This document shows positions 22,953-32,509 of a stretch of 64,000 bases of DNA, piece after piece. This DNA comes from Modicisalibacter ilicicola DSM 19980 (lineage in GTDB: Bacteria > Pseudomonadota > Gammaproteobacteria > Pseudomonadales > Halomonadaceae), in assembly GCF_900128925.1 (NCBI RefSeq), contig NZ_FQUJ01000003.1, positions 364,157 to 428,156 of the forward strand. The letters run 5' to 3'. Every line of letters begins with the position of its first letter. Within the stretch, counting starts at the first letter, position 1. The notes beneath the pieces are model-generated. The model was not told the DNA's origin and did not search any database. It saw only the letters and a list, made by a program, of their open reading frames with translations. Both the position numbers and the translations under genes were made by a program.

Positions 22953-23684
22953 TCAACCTCTGTCTATCAGCGTGCCTTCCTTGCCGCCCACGACCAGGTT
23001 CAGCAGCGCCCCGGGCTTGGTCATGTCGAACACACGCACTGGCATGTCATGGTCCCGCACCAGGCAGATGGCGGTCAAATCCATGACCCCCAGCTTCTGA
23101 TCGAGCACTTCATCGTAGCCCAGACGCTCGTACTTGACGGCATCCGGATGTTTGACCGGGTCCCGGTCGTAGACGCCATCGACCTTGGTGGCCTTGATCA
23201 CCACGTCGGCATCGATCTCGATGCCGCGCAGACAGGCGGCGGAATCGGTGGTGAAGAATGGATTGCCGGTGCCGGCGGAGAAGATGACCACGTCGCCAGA
23301 GGTAAGATAGCGGATACCGGTACGCCGGTCATAGTGCTCGACCACCCCGCTCATGGGAATGGCCGACATGACCCGCGAGCGGATGTTCGAACGCTCGAGC
23401 GCATCGCGCATCGCCAGGGCATTCATCACCGTGGCCAGCATGCCCATGTGATCGCCGGTGACCCGCTCCATGCCGGCCGCGTGCAGGGCCGCGCCACGAA
23501 ACAGGTTGCCGCCGCCGATGACGATGCCGACCTGGACGCCGATGCCGACCAGCTGGCCGATTTCCAGCGCCATGCGATCCAGCACCTTGGGATCGATGCC
23601 GAACTCGCCATCCCCCATCAGGGCCTCACCGGACAGCTTGAGCAGGATGCGCTTGTACTTCGACTTGGCGTTGGCAGCGGGCAT
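22953..23684 (-). CDS. pyrH: UMP kinase
   Basis: Phosphorylates UMP to UDP in pyrimidine synthesis; hexameric and controlled by GTP and UTP in relatives. The product is 243 residues. It begins [20 protein letters not shown] with the amino-acid-kinase lysine motif; later runs include GGGNLFRG and the nucleotide-site region [19 protein letters not shown]. It lies between tsf and frr in the universal order. Confidence 0.98.
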   Translation of the reverse strand: MPAANAKSKYKRILLKLSGEALMGDGEFGIDPKVLDRMALEIGQLVGIGVQVGIVIGGGNLFRGAALHAAGMERVTGDHMGMLATVMNALAMRDALERSNIRSRVMSAIPMSGVVEHYDRRTGIRYLTSGDVVIFSAGTGNPFFTTDSAACLRGIEIDADVVIKATKVDGVYDRDPVKHPDAVKYERLGYDEVLDQKLGVMDLTAICLVRDHDMPVRVFDMTKPGALLNLVVGGKEGTLIDRG

Positions 23685-23744
23685 GCGAAATCTCCTGAAG
23701 GCGGTGGACTAAAAGGATGGCGACGGCTCGGCGGCCGGATACGC

Positions 23745-23772
23745 GATGGCGTGCGCTCTCGCGCACGCCATC
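23745..23772. terminator. Perfect 11-bp hairpin between tsf and pyrH
   Basis: GATGGCGTGCG and CGCACGCCATC pair perfectly around a six-base loop. No run of T follows on either strand, so it is not a classic intrinsic terminator. It probably lowers read-through or protects a transcript end between the rpsB-tsf part and pyrH-frr, where expression levels are known to differ. Confidence 0.5.
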
Positions 23773-23793
23773 TCGACGACCGGGAGCCGGACC

Positions 23794-24663
23794 TCAGCTA
23801 CGGCGAGCCTGTTCCATGACTTCCTTGGCAAAGTCGACTTCTTCCTTCTCGATGCCTTCGCCCACCTCGAAACGGGTGAAGTCGACCACCTCGCCACCGT
23901 TGGCCTTGACGTAGTCGGCCACGGAGCTGTTGGGGTCCTTGACGAAGGGTTGCTCGGTCAGGCTGTTCTCGGCCAGGTACTTCTTGAGACGGCCCTGGAC
24001 CATCTTCTCGGCGATCTGCTCGGGCTTGCCGGCCATGTCGGGCTGCGCCAGGATGATGCTCTTTTCCTTGTCGAGCTGCTCCTGAGGCATCTGCTCGGGG
24101 CGCGCCACCGCCGGGTTGATCGCCGCAACGTGCATGGCGACATCCTTGGCCACCTCGGCATTGCCCCCCTCGAGCAGGGTCAGCACGCCGATACGCCCGC
24201 CGTGGACGTATTCGCCGACCACGCCACCGGCCGGCGCCTCGAGGACCGTGGCACGACGCACGGAGATGTTCTCGCCGATCTTTTGCACCAGCTGCTGCCG
24301 GGTGTCTTCCATCTCGCCGTCCATGAGGGCGGCGACATCGTCGGACCTGGACTCGAAGACTCGCGCCAGCACCTTCTCGGCGAACCCCTTGAAGTTGTCG
24401 TCCCGGGCGACGAAATCGGTCTCGGAGTTGATCTCGACCATCACGCCATAGCTTCCGTCCTCGGCCACGCGAGTCACGACGGCGCCCTCGGCGGCGGTGC
24501 GACCGGCCTTCTTGGCGGCCTTGAGGCCCGAATTCTTGCGCAGATCCTCGATGGCCCTCTCGATGTCGCCGTCGGCTTCGGTGAGTGCCTTCTTGCACTC
24601 CATCATGCCGAGGCCGGTACGCTCACGCAGTTCCTTGACCAGAGATGCGCTGATAGCTGCCAT
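23794..24663 (-). CDS. tsf: Translation elongation factor Ts
   Basis: Exchanges nucleotide on EF-Tu. The product is 289 residues, slightly longer than in E. coli. The N-terminal UBA-like region and the EF-Tu contact [20 protein letters not shown] are clear, as are [11 protein letters not shown] and the C-terminal dimerisation part. The start at 24663 ([17 protein letters not shown]) is favoured over longer readings. It follows rpsB in the usual order with a hairpin between them. Confidence 0.98.
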   Translation of the reverse strand: MAAISASLVKELRERTGLGMMECKKALTEADGDIERAIEDLRKNSGLKAAKKAGRTAAEGAVVTRVAEDGSYGVMVEINSETDFVARDDNFKGFAEKVLARVFESRSDDVAALMDGEMEDTRQQLVQKIGENISVRRATVLEAPAGGVVGEYVHGGRIGVLTLLEGGNAEVAKDVAMHVAAINPAVARPEQMPQEQLDKEKSIILAQPDMAGKPEQIAEKMVQGRLKKYLAENSLTEQPFVKDPNSSVADYVKANGGEVVDFTRFEVGEGIEKEEVDFAKEVMEQARRS

Positions 24664-24727
24664 GGTAGTTAACCTCTGAATAGTTCGATATCGGTATAGT
24701 CGAACATCGCTGTTCGATGTAAGCACT

Positions 24728-24749
24728 GCAGGAGGCGAGAGCCTCCTGC
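24728..24749. terminator. Hairpin between rpsB and tsf
   Basis: GCAGGAGGC pairs with GCCTCCTGC around a GAGA loop. There is no T run after it. A partial terminator or attenuator is known between rpsB and tsf in some bacteria, and this stem could act as one. Confidence 0.45.
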
Positions 24750-24799
24750 CGCTTGCGGATCGATCGCGACGCCAGCCCGGCGGACTGGCGCGACATCCT

Positions 24800-25531
24800 T
24801 TACTCGGCGACGGCGTCGTTCTCGGTCACCTCGACGAACTCGTCGGGGCGGCCTTCCTTCGCCTTGGCGCACGCATCGGCGATGGCCTGGACATAGATCT
24901 GGATCGCACGGATGGAGTCATCGTTGCCCGGGATGACGTAGTCGACGCCATCCGGATCGGAGTTGGTGTCTACCACGCCGATGACCGGGATGCCCAGCTT
25001 GTTGGCCTCGTTGATGGCGATGCGCTCGTGATCGACGTCGACCACGAACAGGGCATCCGGCAGCCCGCCCATGTTCTTGATGCCGCCGATGGAACGCTCG
25101 AGCTTGTCCTGCTCGCGGGTCGCCATCAGCACCTCTTTCTTGGTCAGCTTCTCGAAGGTGCCATCCTCGTGCATGGTCTCGAGATCACGCAGACGCTTGA
25201 TCGACTGACGGATGGTCTTGTAGTTGGTCAGCATGCCGCCCAACCAGCGATGATTGACGAAGGGCTGGCCGGCACGGCTGGCCTCTTCCTTGATGACCTT
25301 GCTGGCGGAACGCTTGGTGCCGACGAACAGGATCTTGTTGTTGGCGGCAGCCATCTTCTCGACCACGCCGATGGCATCGTTCAATGCCGGCAGGGTGTGC
25401 TCGAGGTTGATGATATGGATCTTGTTGCGGGCGCCGAAGATGTACTTGCTCATCTTCGGGTTCCAGTACTTGGTCTGGTGACCGAAGTGGGCGCCTGCCT
25501 TGAGCAGGTCGCGCATATTGACTTGTGCCAT
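24800..25531 (-). CDS. rpsB: 30S ribosomal protein S2
   Basis: Ribosomal protein S2, 243 residues. It begins [20 protein letters not shown] and contains [13 protein letters not shown] and [20 protein letters not shown], both diagnostic. The start at 25531 follows an AGGAGT ribosome site; the longer frame upstream is leader RNA. A leader of roughly 200 bases precedes it; in enterics S2 represses its own operon through such a leader. It is divergent from map, as in Pseudomonas. Confidence 0.98.
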   Translation of the reverse strand: MAQVNMRDLLKAGAHFGHQTKYWNPKMSKYIFGARNKIHIINLEHTLPALNDAIGVVEKMAAANNKILFVGTKRSASKVIKEEASRAGQPFVNHRWLGGMLTNYKTIRQSIKRLRDLETMHEDGTFEKLTKKEVLMATREQDKLERSIGGIKNMGGLPDALFVVDVDHERIAINEANKLGIPVIGVVDTNSDPDGVDYVIPGNDDSIRAIQIYVQAIADACAKAKEGRPDEFVEVTENDAVAE

Positions 25532-25730
25532 GGATGACTCCTGGTATATCGGGTTAGGCCTCCACGCACCCCATGGATCCGACCGCTGATTGGGCCTCGC
25601 AAGGCCTTCCCGCGGCACCCGGGACCATGTGACGGTGCATGTGTGTTTTCAAGGCATTTAAGCTCGTCGACGCTTTTCGCAGGGCAGCCCGCCGGGATCG
25701 AGGCAGTGCTGCGGATTGCAGGAAAGCGCG
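25532..25730 (-). promoter_or_regulatory. Probable rpsB 5' leader (S2 autoregulation candidate)
   Basis: If transcription starts just after the TATAAA at 25735-25740, the rpsB message has a leader of about 195 bases. It includes potential pairing such as GGCCTTGCGAGGCC near 25590-25605. Gammaproteobacterial rpsB leaders bind S2 and repress the operon; I infer the same here from position and length only. Confidence 0.4.
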
Positions 25731-25734
25731 CGGC

Positions 25735-25763
25735 TTTATACCATACAACGGTGCCAAGATGAA
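25735..25763 (-). promoter_or_regulatory. Candidate rpsB promoter
   Basis: On the minus strand a good -10 hexamer TATAAA lies at 25735-25740. Seventeen bases upstream is a weak -35, TTCATC (25758-25763). The bases just after the -10 (GCCGCGCGC) are GC-rich, as is common for ribosomal promoters. The -10 is convincing; the -35 is not. Confidence 0.45.
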
Positions 25764-25833
25764 GCCGTCGCCACCTTGAATCGCCATGCCCAGCCCCTGG
25801 TGGCCGGCTCGCCATTTCCCGAATCGAGACCCC

Positions 25834-26625
25834 ATGAACGTTCCCATCAAGACGCCCGTTGAGATCGACAGGATGCGCGAGGCCGGCCGCCAGGCTGCCT
25901 CCGTGCTCGAGATGATCACTCCTCATGTCCAGGCCGGCGTGAGCACCGGCGAACTCGATCGCCGGTGCCACGAATACATCGTCGACGAGCTCGGCTCGGT
26001 CCCGGCCCCGCTCAACTATCACGGTTTCCCCAAGTCGATCTGCACCTCGATCAACCACGTGGTCTGTCATGGCATCCCCGACGACGGCAAGAAGCTGAAG
26101 AAGGGCGACATCATGAACATCGACATCACCGTCAAGACCGCCGACGGCTACCATGGCGATACCAGCAAGATGTTCGTCATCGGCGAGAACACCCAGGGCG
26201 AGCGACTCTGCCGCGTTACCCAGGAATGCCTCTACAAGAGCATCGCCGCGGTACGCCCGGGCGCCCGGCTGTCGGAGCTCGGCAAGGCGATCCAGCTGCA
26301 CGCCGAGGCCAACGGCTATTCGGTGGTGCGCGATTTCTGCGGTCACGGCATCGGCGCGGTGTTCCATGAAGACCCCCAGATACTGCACTACGACGGCTAC
26401 GCGCCGGAGGCGGACATCACGCTTGCCGAGGGCATGTGCTTCACCATCGAACCGATGATCAACGCCGGCGGTTACCGCACCAAGGTGCTGCGTGACGGCT
26501 GGACCGCAGTGACCCGGGACAAGAGTCTTTCCGCCCAGTGGGAGCATACCCTGCTGGTCACCGCCACGGGGGTCGAGGTGCTGACGCCCCGGGGCGAGGA
26601 AGACCTCAGCTTCCTCGACGCCTGA
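25834..26625 (+). CDS. map: Methionine aminopeptidase, type I
   Basis: Removes the initiator methionine from new proteins. The product is 263 residues with the pita-bread fold. Metal ligands are in MNIDITVKTADGYHGDTSKM (two Asp), CGHGIGAVFHEDPQ (His), FTIEPMI (Glu) and the C-terminal SAQWEHTLLVT (Glu). The start at 25834 (MNVPIKTPVEID) is where the family begins. It is divergent from rpsB and is followed 10 bases later by glnD. Confidence 0.98.
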   Translation: MNVPIKTPVEIDRMREAGRQAASVLEMITPHVQAGVSTGELDRRCHEYIVDELGSVPAPLNYHGFPKSICTSINHVVCHGIPDDGKKLKKGDIMNIDITVKTADGYHGDTSKMFVIGENTQGERLCRVTQECLYKSIAAVRPGARLSELGKAIQLHAEANGYSVVRDFCGHGIGAVFHEDPQILHYDGYAPEADITLAEGMCFTIEPMINAGGYRTKVLRDGWTAVTRDKSLSAQWEHTLLVTATGVEVLTPRGEEDLSFLDA

Positions 26626-26635
26626 GCCGCCAGCG

Positions 26636-29311
26636 ATGCTTCTGCACCATTATCGCTTCGCGCCGGACGAGGCACTGTTCGACGCCGCCGACTTTCGTCG
26701 CGAACTCGAGTTCAGCCCCTCGGCGGCGACCCTCTTCAAGCAGGCATTGAAGGCCATCCAGAGCCGTCTCGATGACCGCTTCCATGCCGGGGCCGATATC
26801 CGCGACCTGGTGCACGGCAGGGCCTGGTGCCTCGACCGGTTGCTCGAGACGGCCTGGGCACGCCACGCCTGGCCCGACGAGGGCATCGCCCTGCTCGCCG
26901 TCGGTGGCTATGGGCGGGGCGAGCTGCACCCGCATTCGGACATCGACCTGATGGTGCTGCTCGAGCAGGAGGACGACACGCCCTACCGCGAATCACTGAG
27001 CGAGTTCATCACCTTCCTGTGGGACATCGGCCTCGAGATCGGTCACAGCGTGCGCTCCCTGACGGATTGCGAGCGCGAGGCCGAGGCCGACGTCACGGTC
27101 ATCACCAACCTGATCGAGACCCGCACCCTGGCCGGCCCCGACCGGCTTCGCGACATCATGCAGGAACGCCTGTCGACCCGACGCATGTGGCCCTCGGATC
27201 GCTTCTTCGAGGCCAAGTGGCAGGAACAGATCGCCCGTCACTACCGGCACAACAACTCCGAATACCACCTTGAGCCCAACATCAAGAGTTCCCCCGGGGG
27301 ATTGCGTGACATCCAGATGATCGGCTGGGTCGCCAAGCGCCACTTCGGCCTGCTGCGCTACGAGGACATCGTCGCCCAGGGCTTCATGAACGATGCCGAG
27401 CTGCGCATCCTCAGCCAGGGACAGGCGTTCCTGTGGCAGGTGCGCTATGCCCTGCACATGCTCACCGGCCGTGCCGAGGATCGCCTGCTGTTCGACCATC
27501 AGCGCGCCATCGCCGAGCTGTTCGGCTTCCGCGACACGCCCGAGCGCCTGGCCGTCGAACAGTTCATGAAGCGCTACTATCGTCATGTCACGGCCCTGGC
27601 GGGGCTCAACGACATGCTGCTGCAGCATTTCGACGAAGTCATCCTGCGCGGCGACGAGGTGCTCGAGACCCAGCCGCTCAATGCCCGCTTCGAGATCAAG
27701 GGCGGCTATATCCAGGTTCGTGACGAGCGGGTGTTTCGTCACCGCCCTGCCGCCCTGCTCGAACTCTTCCTGCTGATGGCCCAGCATCCCCGGATCGAGG
27801 GGGTGCGTGCCGAGACCATCCGCCTGATTCGCGATCATCGTCACCAGATCGACGATGCCTTCCGGGACGATGTGCGTCACCAGAGCCTGTTCATGGAACT
27901 CTTGCGCAGCGGCGGCAATGTCTCCCGTCAGTTGCGGCGCATGAACCGCTACGGCGTGCTCGGCAAGTACCTGCCCGAGTTCGGGCAGGCCGTGGGGCTG
28001 ATGCAGCACGACCTGTTCCATATCTATACCGTCGACGCCCACACCCTGCGCCTTCTGAAGTTCATTCAGCACTTTCGCGAACCCGACAGCCGCGAGGCGT
28101 TTCCCGTGGCAGCCACCCTGGTGCACCAGCTCCCCAAGCTGGAGCTCTTGTGGATCGCCGGGCTCTATCACGACATCGGCAAGGGACGCGGCGGCAATCA
28201 TTCGCTGCTCGGCGCCCGGGACGCCGCCGAGTTCTGCGAACGTCACGGCCTGACGCCCCGGGACACTCGCCTGGTGACCTGGCTGGTCGAGCAACACCTG
28301 CTGATGTCCAAGACCGCCCAGAAGCGCGACATCAGCGACCCGGACGTGATCCGCGAATTCGCCGAGCAGATCGGCGACGAGGTGCGGCTCGACTATCTCT
28401 ACGTACTCACCGTGGCCGACATCAACGCCACCAACCCCACGCTCTGGAACGGCTGGCGCGCCGCGCTGCTGCGCCAACTTCACGGCGAGACCAAGCGCGC
28501 CCTGCGCCGAGGCCTGGAAAACCCCATCGACCGCGACGACTGGATCGCCGAGACGCGGGCCGAGGCACTGGCCCTGCTACGCACCATGGGCGCCGATCCT
28601 GAGCGCGTCGAGCGGCTCTGGAACACCCTGGGCGACGACTACTTCGTGCAGTACCAGTCCAGCGAGGTGGTCTGGCAGACCCAGGGCATCCTCGCCCACG
28701 GCGATTCTCCGCTGCCGCTGGTGCTGATCAGCGCGCCGGCGGAAGGCACCAGCGAGGGTGGCACCAAGGTGTTCATCCACACCCGCTCGGCGGACGACCT
28801 GTTCGCCGCCAGCGTCGCGGCCATGGACCAGCTCGACCTGTCGATCCACGACGCCCGCATCGCCACCTCGAGCAACGACTGGACGCTCAACACCTTCATC
28901 GTGCTCGACAACCACAACGAGCCGATCCGCGAAGCCTCCAAGCTCGAGCACATTCGCCATCACCTGGTCGAGGAACTCGACGATCCCGACGACTATCCGC
29001 AGATCGTCAATCGCCATACCCCGCGTCAGCTCAAGCACTTCCGGGTGCCGACCCGGGTGCTGATCGAGCAGGACCCGGCCAACGAGCGCACCGTGCTCGA
29101 ACTCATCGCCCCGGATCGCCCTGGCCTGCTGGCCCGGGTCGGCCGCATCTTCATGGAGCAGGAGATCGCCCTCTCGGCGGCCAAGATCGCCACCCTCGGC
29201 GAGCGGGTGGAGGACGTCTTCTTCATCACCGATCGGAATGGCGCCCCGCTGACGGATCGCGCCCGTCAGACACGCCTGCGCGAACGCCTGTGCGAGGCGC
29301 TGGATGTGTGA
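26636..29311 (+). CDS. glnD: PII uridylyltransferase / uridylyl-removing enzyme
   Basis: Nitrogen sensor that adds UMP to PII when glutamine is low and removes it when glutamine is high. The product is 891 residues. The nucleotidyltransferase motif GGYGRGELHPHSDIDLM is at about 90-106, then come a helical linker, an HD hydrolase domain (LYHDIGKGRGGNHS, about 510-525) and two C-terminal ACT domains, the second with LELIAPDRPGLLARVGRIF. It starts 10 bases after map, matching the map-glnD order of Gammaproteobacteria. Confidence 0.97.
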   Translation: MLLHHYRFAPDEALFDAADFRRELEFSPSAATLFKQALKAIQSRLDDRFHAGADIRDLVHGRAWCLDRLLETAWARHAWPDEGIALLAVGGYGRGELHPHSDIDLMVLLEQEDDTPYRESLSEFITFLWDIGLEIGHSVRSLTDCEREAEADVTVITNLIETRTLAGPDRLRDIMQERLSTRRMWPSDRFFEAKWQEQIARHYRHNNSEYHLEPNIKSSPGGLRDIQMIGWVAKRHFGLLRYEDIVAQGFMNDAELRILSQGQAFLWQVRYALHMLTGRAEDRLLFDHQRAIAELFGFRDTPERLAVEQFMKRYYRHVTALAGLNDMLLQHFDEVILRGDEVLETQPLNARFEIKGGYIQVRDERVFRHRPAALLELFLLMAQHPRIEGVRAETIRLIRDHRHQIDDAFRDDVRHQSLFMELLRSGGNVSRQLRRMNRYGVLGKYLPEFGQAVGLMQHDLFHIYTVDAHTLRLLKFIQHFREPDSREAFPVAATLVHQLPKLELLWIAGLYHDIGKGRGGNHSLLGARDAAEFCERHGLTPRDTRLVTWLVEQHLLMSKTAQKRDISDPDVIREFAEQIGDEVRLDYLYVLTVADINATNPTLWNGWRAALLRQLHGETKRALRRGLENPIDRDDWIAETRAEALALLRTMGADPERVERLWNTLGDDYFVQYQSSEVVWQTQGILAHGDSPLPLVLISAPAEGTSEGGTKVFIHTRSADDLFAASVAAMDQLDLSIHDARIATSSNDWTLNTFIVLDNHNEPIREASKLEHIRHHLVEELDDPDDYPQIVNRHTPRQLKHFRVPTRVLIEQDPANERTVLELIAPDRPGLLARVGRIFMEQEIALSAAKIATLGERVEDVFFITDRNGAPLTDRARQTRLRERLCEALDV

Positions 29312-29347
29312 GCCCACAAGCAGATGGAGCAAGCAAGGAACGGCAAG

Positions 29348-29701
29348 ATGATCATCACGCTGTACGGCATAACGACCTGCGACAGCTGCCGCAAGGCACG
29401 CAAGACCCTCGATGCCCAGGGGACACCCTACCGCTATCACGATCTGCGCGAGCAGGGCCTCGAAGAGACCCTGCTCTCCCATCTCATCGACCTGGCCGGG
29501 CTGGACGCACTGCTCAACACCCGCAGCACGACCTGGCGCGCCCTGGACGCCGACGAGCGGCAACGCGCCAAGGACGACGAGACCTACGCGCGCCGGGTAA
29601 TGCTTGCCCGGCCTACCCTGCTCAAGCGTCCGCTGCTCGATACCGGTGATCGATTGATCGTCGGTTTCCAAAAAGACGCCTACGCGGCATTATCCCGCTG
29701 A
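29348..29701 (+). CDS. Spx/ArsC-family reductase (YffB-like)
   Basis: Small thioredoxin-fold protein of the arsenate reductase/Spx superfamily, 117 residues. The motif TTCDSCRKARKTLD has a CxxC at Cys 11 and Cys 14; the C-terminal RPTLLKRPLLDTGDRLIVGF matches the family's Arg-containing anion loop. The start at 29348 (MIITLYGIT) has AAGGAA about eight bases upstream; an in-frame ATG eight codons earlier is less likely. Its place before dapE resembles E. coli yffB-dapE. The true substrate is unknown; arsenate reduction is not implied. Confidence 0.88.
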   Translation: MIITLYGITTCDSCRKARKTLDAQGTPYRYHDLREQGLEETLLSHLIDLAGLDALLNTRSTTWRALDADERQRAKDDETYARRVMLARPTLLKRPLLDTGDRLIVGFQKDAYAALSR

Positions 29702-29727
29702 CCGCTTTCAATCATCAGGAGAGACCC

Positions 29728-30753
29728 ATGCTGAGCTTCGCTCTCGGAATCGGCCACCAGAACACCCAAGGCGACTGGCTAGACGTCTACTACCCGGCGC
29801 CCTTGTTCGAACCGGACACCGCCTTGACCGATGCCGCGCGCCAGGCCCTCGAGGCACCGGCCGACACCGCCGTGGTCAGCTTCCTGCCCGAGCATTGCGC
29901 CGGCCTGGCCCAGGCCCTCGAGGCTGCCGGTAACGCCAGCCAGGCGGAGCTGGCCGAAGCCCTCGCCGCGAGCCAACGCCCGCTGGTCGCCGTCTTCCTC
30001 GAGTCCGATCGCCCCCCGGAGAGCGTGCCCGAGGTGTATCTCAAGCTGCACCTGCTCTCCCATCGCCTGGTCAAGCCTCACGACATCGACCTCAGCGGCA
30101 TGTTCGGCGTGCTGCGCAACATCGCCTGGACCAGCGAAGGCCCCATCGATGTCGAGGAGCTGTCGGCACGGCGCCTGCGGGCACGCCTGGCGGGGCGTCC
30201 GCTGTCGGTGGACTGCGTCGACAAGTTTCCCAAGATGACCGATTACGTGGTTCCCAAGGGCGTGCGCATCGCCGATACCGCCCGGGTTCGCCTCGGCGCC
30301 TATCTCGGCGAAGGCACCACGGTCATGCACGAGGGCTTCGTCAACTTCAATGCCGGCGCCGAAGGGCCGGGCATGGTCGAAGGGCGGATCTCCGCCGGGG
30401 TGGTGGTCGGCAAGGGATCGGACCTGGGCGGTGGCTGCTCGACCATGGGCACCCTCTCGGGGGGCGGCAATATCGTCATCAAGGTCGGCGAGGGCTGCCT
30501 GATCGGCGCCAATGCCGGCATCGGCATCCCCCTGGGGAATCGCTGCACCGTCGAGGCGGGGCTCTACATCACCTCCGGCGCCAAGGTGGCAGTGCTCGAC
30601 GATCAGGGCCGGGAGGTGAAGACCGTCACCGCTCGCGAGCTGGCCGGCCAGGATGATATGTTGTTGCGTCGCAACTCGGTCAGCGGTCGCATCGAATGCC
30701 TGACCAACAAGAGCGCCATCGCCTTGAACGAGGCGCTGCACGCGCACAACTGA
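29728..30753 (+). CDS. dapD: Tetrahydrodipicolinate N-succinyltransferase (long type)
   Basis: Succinylates tetrahydrodipicolinate in the lysine and meso-DAP pathway. At 341 residues it belongs to the longer Pseudomonas/actinobacterial type, not the 274-residue enteric one. The C-terminal half is a left-handed beta helix with GVRIADTARVRLGAYLGEGT, MHEGFVNFNAGAEGPGMVEG and GGGCSTMGTLSGGG. CAGGAGAG lies well placed before the ATG. It forms a unit with dapE, although an intrinsic terminator lies between them. Confidence 0.96.
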   Translation: MLSFALGIGHQNTQGDWLDVYYPAPLFEPDTALTDAARQALEAPADTAVVSFLPEHCAGLAQALEAAGNASQAELAEALAASQRPLVAVFLESDRPPESVPEVYLKLHLLSHRLVKPHDIDLSGMFGVLRNIAWTSEGPIDVEELSARRLRARLAGRPLSVDCVDKFPKMTDYVVPKGVRIADTARVRLGAYLGEGTTVMHEGFVNFNAGAEGPGMVEGRISAGVVVGKGSDLGGGCSTMGTLSGGGNIVIKVGEGCLIGANAGIGIPLGNRCTVEAGLYITSGAKVAVLDDQGREVKTVTARELAGQDDMLLRRNSVSGRIECLTNKSAIALNEALHAHN

Positions 30754-30758
30754 TCGCC

Positions 30759-30786
30759 GACGCCCGCGGCGCGGGCGTCTTTTATT
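30759..30786 (+). terminator. Intrinsic terminator between dapD and dapE
   Basis: GACGCCCGC pairs with GCGGGCGTC around a GCG-type loop and is followed at once by TTTTATT. It lies five bases after the dapD stop and would limit read-through into dapE, which starts only 18 bases further on. Confidence 0.8.
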
Positions 30787-30804
30787 CGCCACTCGGGACC
30801 CTTC

Positions 30805-31971
30805 ATGCCCTCGTCCGATACCGCCCTGACCTCCGCGTCGCTTTCCCCGACCCTCGAGCTTGCCATCGACCTGATGCGCCGCCCCTCGATCACCCCCGAC
30901 GATGCCGGCTGCCAGGACGTGATGATCGAGCGCCTGGCGCGTCTCGGCTTTCGCATCGAGCGCCTGCCCTTCGGCGATGTCGACAACTTCTGGGCGGAGC
31001 ATGGCCATCACGGGCCGGTACTGGCCTTTGCCGGCCATACCGACGTGGTACCCAGCGGTCCGGGGATTCGCTGGCAATACCCGCCCTTCGAACCGCGCAT
31101 CGACGAGACGGGCATGCTCTGCGGGCGTGGCGCCGCGGACATGAAGGGCAGCCTGGCGGCCATGATCACAGCCGTGGAACGCTTCGTGAACGCTCATCCC
31201 GACCACCATGGCAGGATCGCCTTCTTGATCACCTCCGACGAGGAAGGCCCGGCCCGGGACGGCACTCGCGCAGTGGTCGAGCACCTGCGCGAGACGCATG
31301 AACGCCTCGACTACTGCATCGTCGGCGAACCGTCCTCCAGCGAGCGGCTGGGAGACGTGATCAAGAACGGCCGCCGCGGTTCCCTGGGCGGTGTGCTGCA
31401 CGTGCATGGCGTCCAGGGGCATGTCGCCTACCCGCATCTGGCCCGCAACCCCATCCATGAAGCCGCCCCCGCCCTCGACGCCCTGTGTCGCGAACACTGG
31501 GATGGTGGCAACGACTTCTTTCCCGCCACCAGCTTCCAGATCTCCAACGTTCGCTCCGGGACCGGGGCCACCAACGTGATCCCCGGGGAGCTGGAGGTGG
31601 TATTCAATTTCCGCTACTCCACCGAGGTCACCCAGCAGGCGCTGCGCGAGCGTACCGAGTCGATTCTCGACGCTCACGGCCTCGATTACCGTCTCGACTG
31701 GACCCTCAACGGCGAGCCCTTCCTGACCAGCGAGGGCGCGTTGATCGACGCCGCCGTCGGCGGCGTCGAGGAGATCACCGGAGAGCGACCGACACTGTCG
31801 ACCTCCGGCGGCACCTCGGACGGACGCTTCATTGCCACCCTGGGATGCCAGGTGGTCGAACTGGGGCCGCTCAATGCGACCATTCACAAGATCGACGAGC
31901 GTGTACGAGCCGCCGACCTGGACACCCTCAGCCGTGTCTACGAAGCGGTGATCAAGCGGCTGTTCATTTGA
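30805..31971 (+). CDS. dapE: Succinyl-diaminopimelate desuccinylase
   Basis: Zinc hydrolase that removes succinate to give LL-diaminopimelate for lysine and peptidoglycan. The product is 388 residues. The M20-family metal and catalytic motifs are [25 protein letters not shown] and [11 protein letters not shown], with a dimerisation domain in the middle ([17 protein letters not shown]). The ribosome site is weak. It lies directly after the dapD terminator, so it may depend partly on its own promoter. Confidence 0.97.
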   Translation: MPSSDTALTSASLSPTLELAIDLMRRPSITPDDAGCQDVMIERLARLGFRIERLPFGDVDNFWAEHGHHGPVLAFAGHTDVVPSGPGIRWQYPPFEPRIDETGMLCGRGAADMKGSLAAMITAVERFVNAHPDHHGRIAFLITSDEEGPARDGTRAVVEHLRETHERLDYCIVGEPSSSERLGDVIKNGRRGSLGGVLHVHGVQGHVAYPHLARNPIHEAAPALDALCREHWDGGNDFFPATSFQISNVRSGTGATNVIPGELEVVFNFRYSTEVTQQALRERTESILDAHGLDYRLDWTLNGEPFLTSEGALIDAAVGGVEEITGERPTLSTSGGTSDGRFIATLGCQVVELGPLNATIHKIDERVRAADLDTLSRVYEAVIKRLFI

Positions 31972-31979
31972 GGACCGTC

Positions 31980-32366
31980 ATGGAGCGCTACCCGGATATC
32001 GAAATCTACCTGGCCGAGATCGATCTCGAGCGCCTCGGTGCCTGGTTGGCAGAAACGCTGGACGCGCAACCCCTGAAGCCATCCGGCAAGCGCAAGTGGC
32101 GCAGTCGCGGCCACCACGTCGGCGAGACCGTGCCCATCTTGTTGGTCGAGAATGCCGCCGACGGCTACTCGAGCCTGTGGTTCGACAGCCCGGCCACCCC
32201 CTGGCAGCGTGACGCCGACTGTGCCCGCGACGCTGCCAGGGCGCTCTCGTGCGAGGTGCGCTGCTCCCTGGGCGGCTGGCAGCCCGGCGACGACCCCGAC
32301 CGCTTCTGGCAGGTGCTCCCCGACGGCAGCGAAGGCGTCATCGACTGGCCGGACTCGGGGCGCTAA
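31980..32366 (+). CDS. Conserved hypothetical protein downstream of dapE
   Basis: A 128-residue acidic protein beginning MERYPDIEIYLAEIDLERLG. Its ATG lies eight bases after the dapE stop codon, so it is probably co-transcribed with dapE. The middle has KRKWRSRGHHVGETVPILLV and a Trp-rich end (SSLWFDSPATPWQRD, DRFWQVLPDGSEGVIDWPDS). No signal peptide or membrane helix is seen, so it should be cytoplasmic. I do not recognise the family; similar small dapE-linked proteins occur in Pseudomonas and Halomonas as far as I recall. No function is proposed. Confidence 0.75.
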   Translation: MERYPDIEIYLAEIDLERLGAWLAETLDAQPLKPSGKRKWRSRGHHVGETVPILLVENAADGYSSLWFDSPATPWQRDADCARDAARALSCEVRCSLGGWQPGDDPDRFWQVLPDGSEGVIDWPDSGR

Positions 32367-32373
32367 CCAGAAA

Positions 32374-32407
32374 CGACAACGCCTCATCCTGAGGCGAGGC
32401 GCTGTCG
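32374..32407. terminator. Hairpin between convergent genes
   Basis: CGACA-CGCCTC type arms (from 32375) pair with GAGGCG-TGTCG ending near 32406, with one mismatch. It lies just after the plus-strand orphan stop codon. On the minus strand it is followed by TTT, so it may also stop transcripts from the cold-shock-domain gene. Confidence 0.55.
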
Positions 32408-32484
32408 TGTTCGAGCTGATGTCACGAGAAAATACGGCGAGCGATGATCAGGGCTAGGCCCGCTCCCGTCGGACCAACGCATTT

Positions 32485-32500
32485 CCCACATCCCTGTGGG
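32485..32500. repeat. Small hairpin with TCCC loop beside repeat copy 3
   Basis: CCCACA pairs with TGTGGG around TCCC. The design (CATCC-type loop on a short GC stem) is like the hairpins of the cloverleaf element at 1386-1480, and its place next to a nested palindrome is the same. It may be a remnant of that element. Confidence 0.5.
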
Positions 32501-32509
32501 TCACTAAGC

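Larger units (their letters stand above)
25532..25833. other. Divergent control region between rpsB and map
   Basis: This 302-base gap carries the leader and promoter of rpsB on the minus strand and must also carry the map promoter on the plus strand, which I could not place with confidence. No other gene or repeat is visible in it. Confidence 0.6.

Noticed and set aside
28577..29671. 364-codon minus-strand frame opposite the glnD end
   Set aside because: Covers the ACT domains of glnD and the YffB-like gene in antisense; no features of its own.
29779..31887. 702-codon minus-strand open frame opposite dapD-dapE
   Set aside because: Runs antisense through two certain genes and their terminator; composition typical of a shadow.
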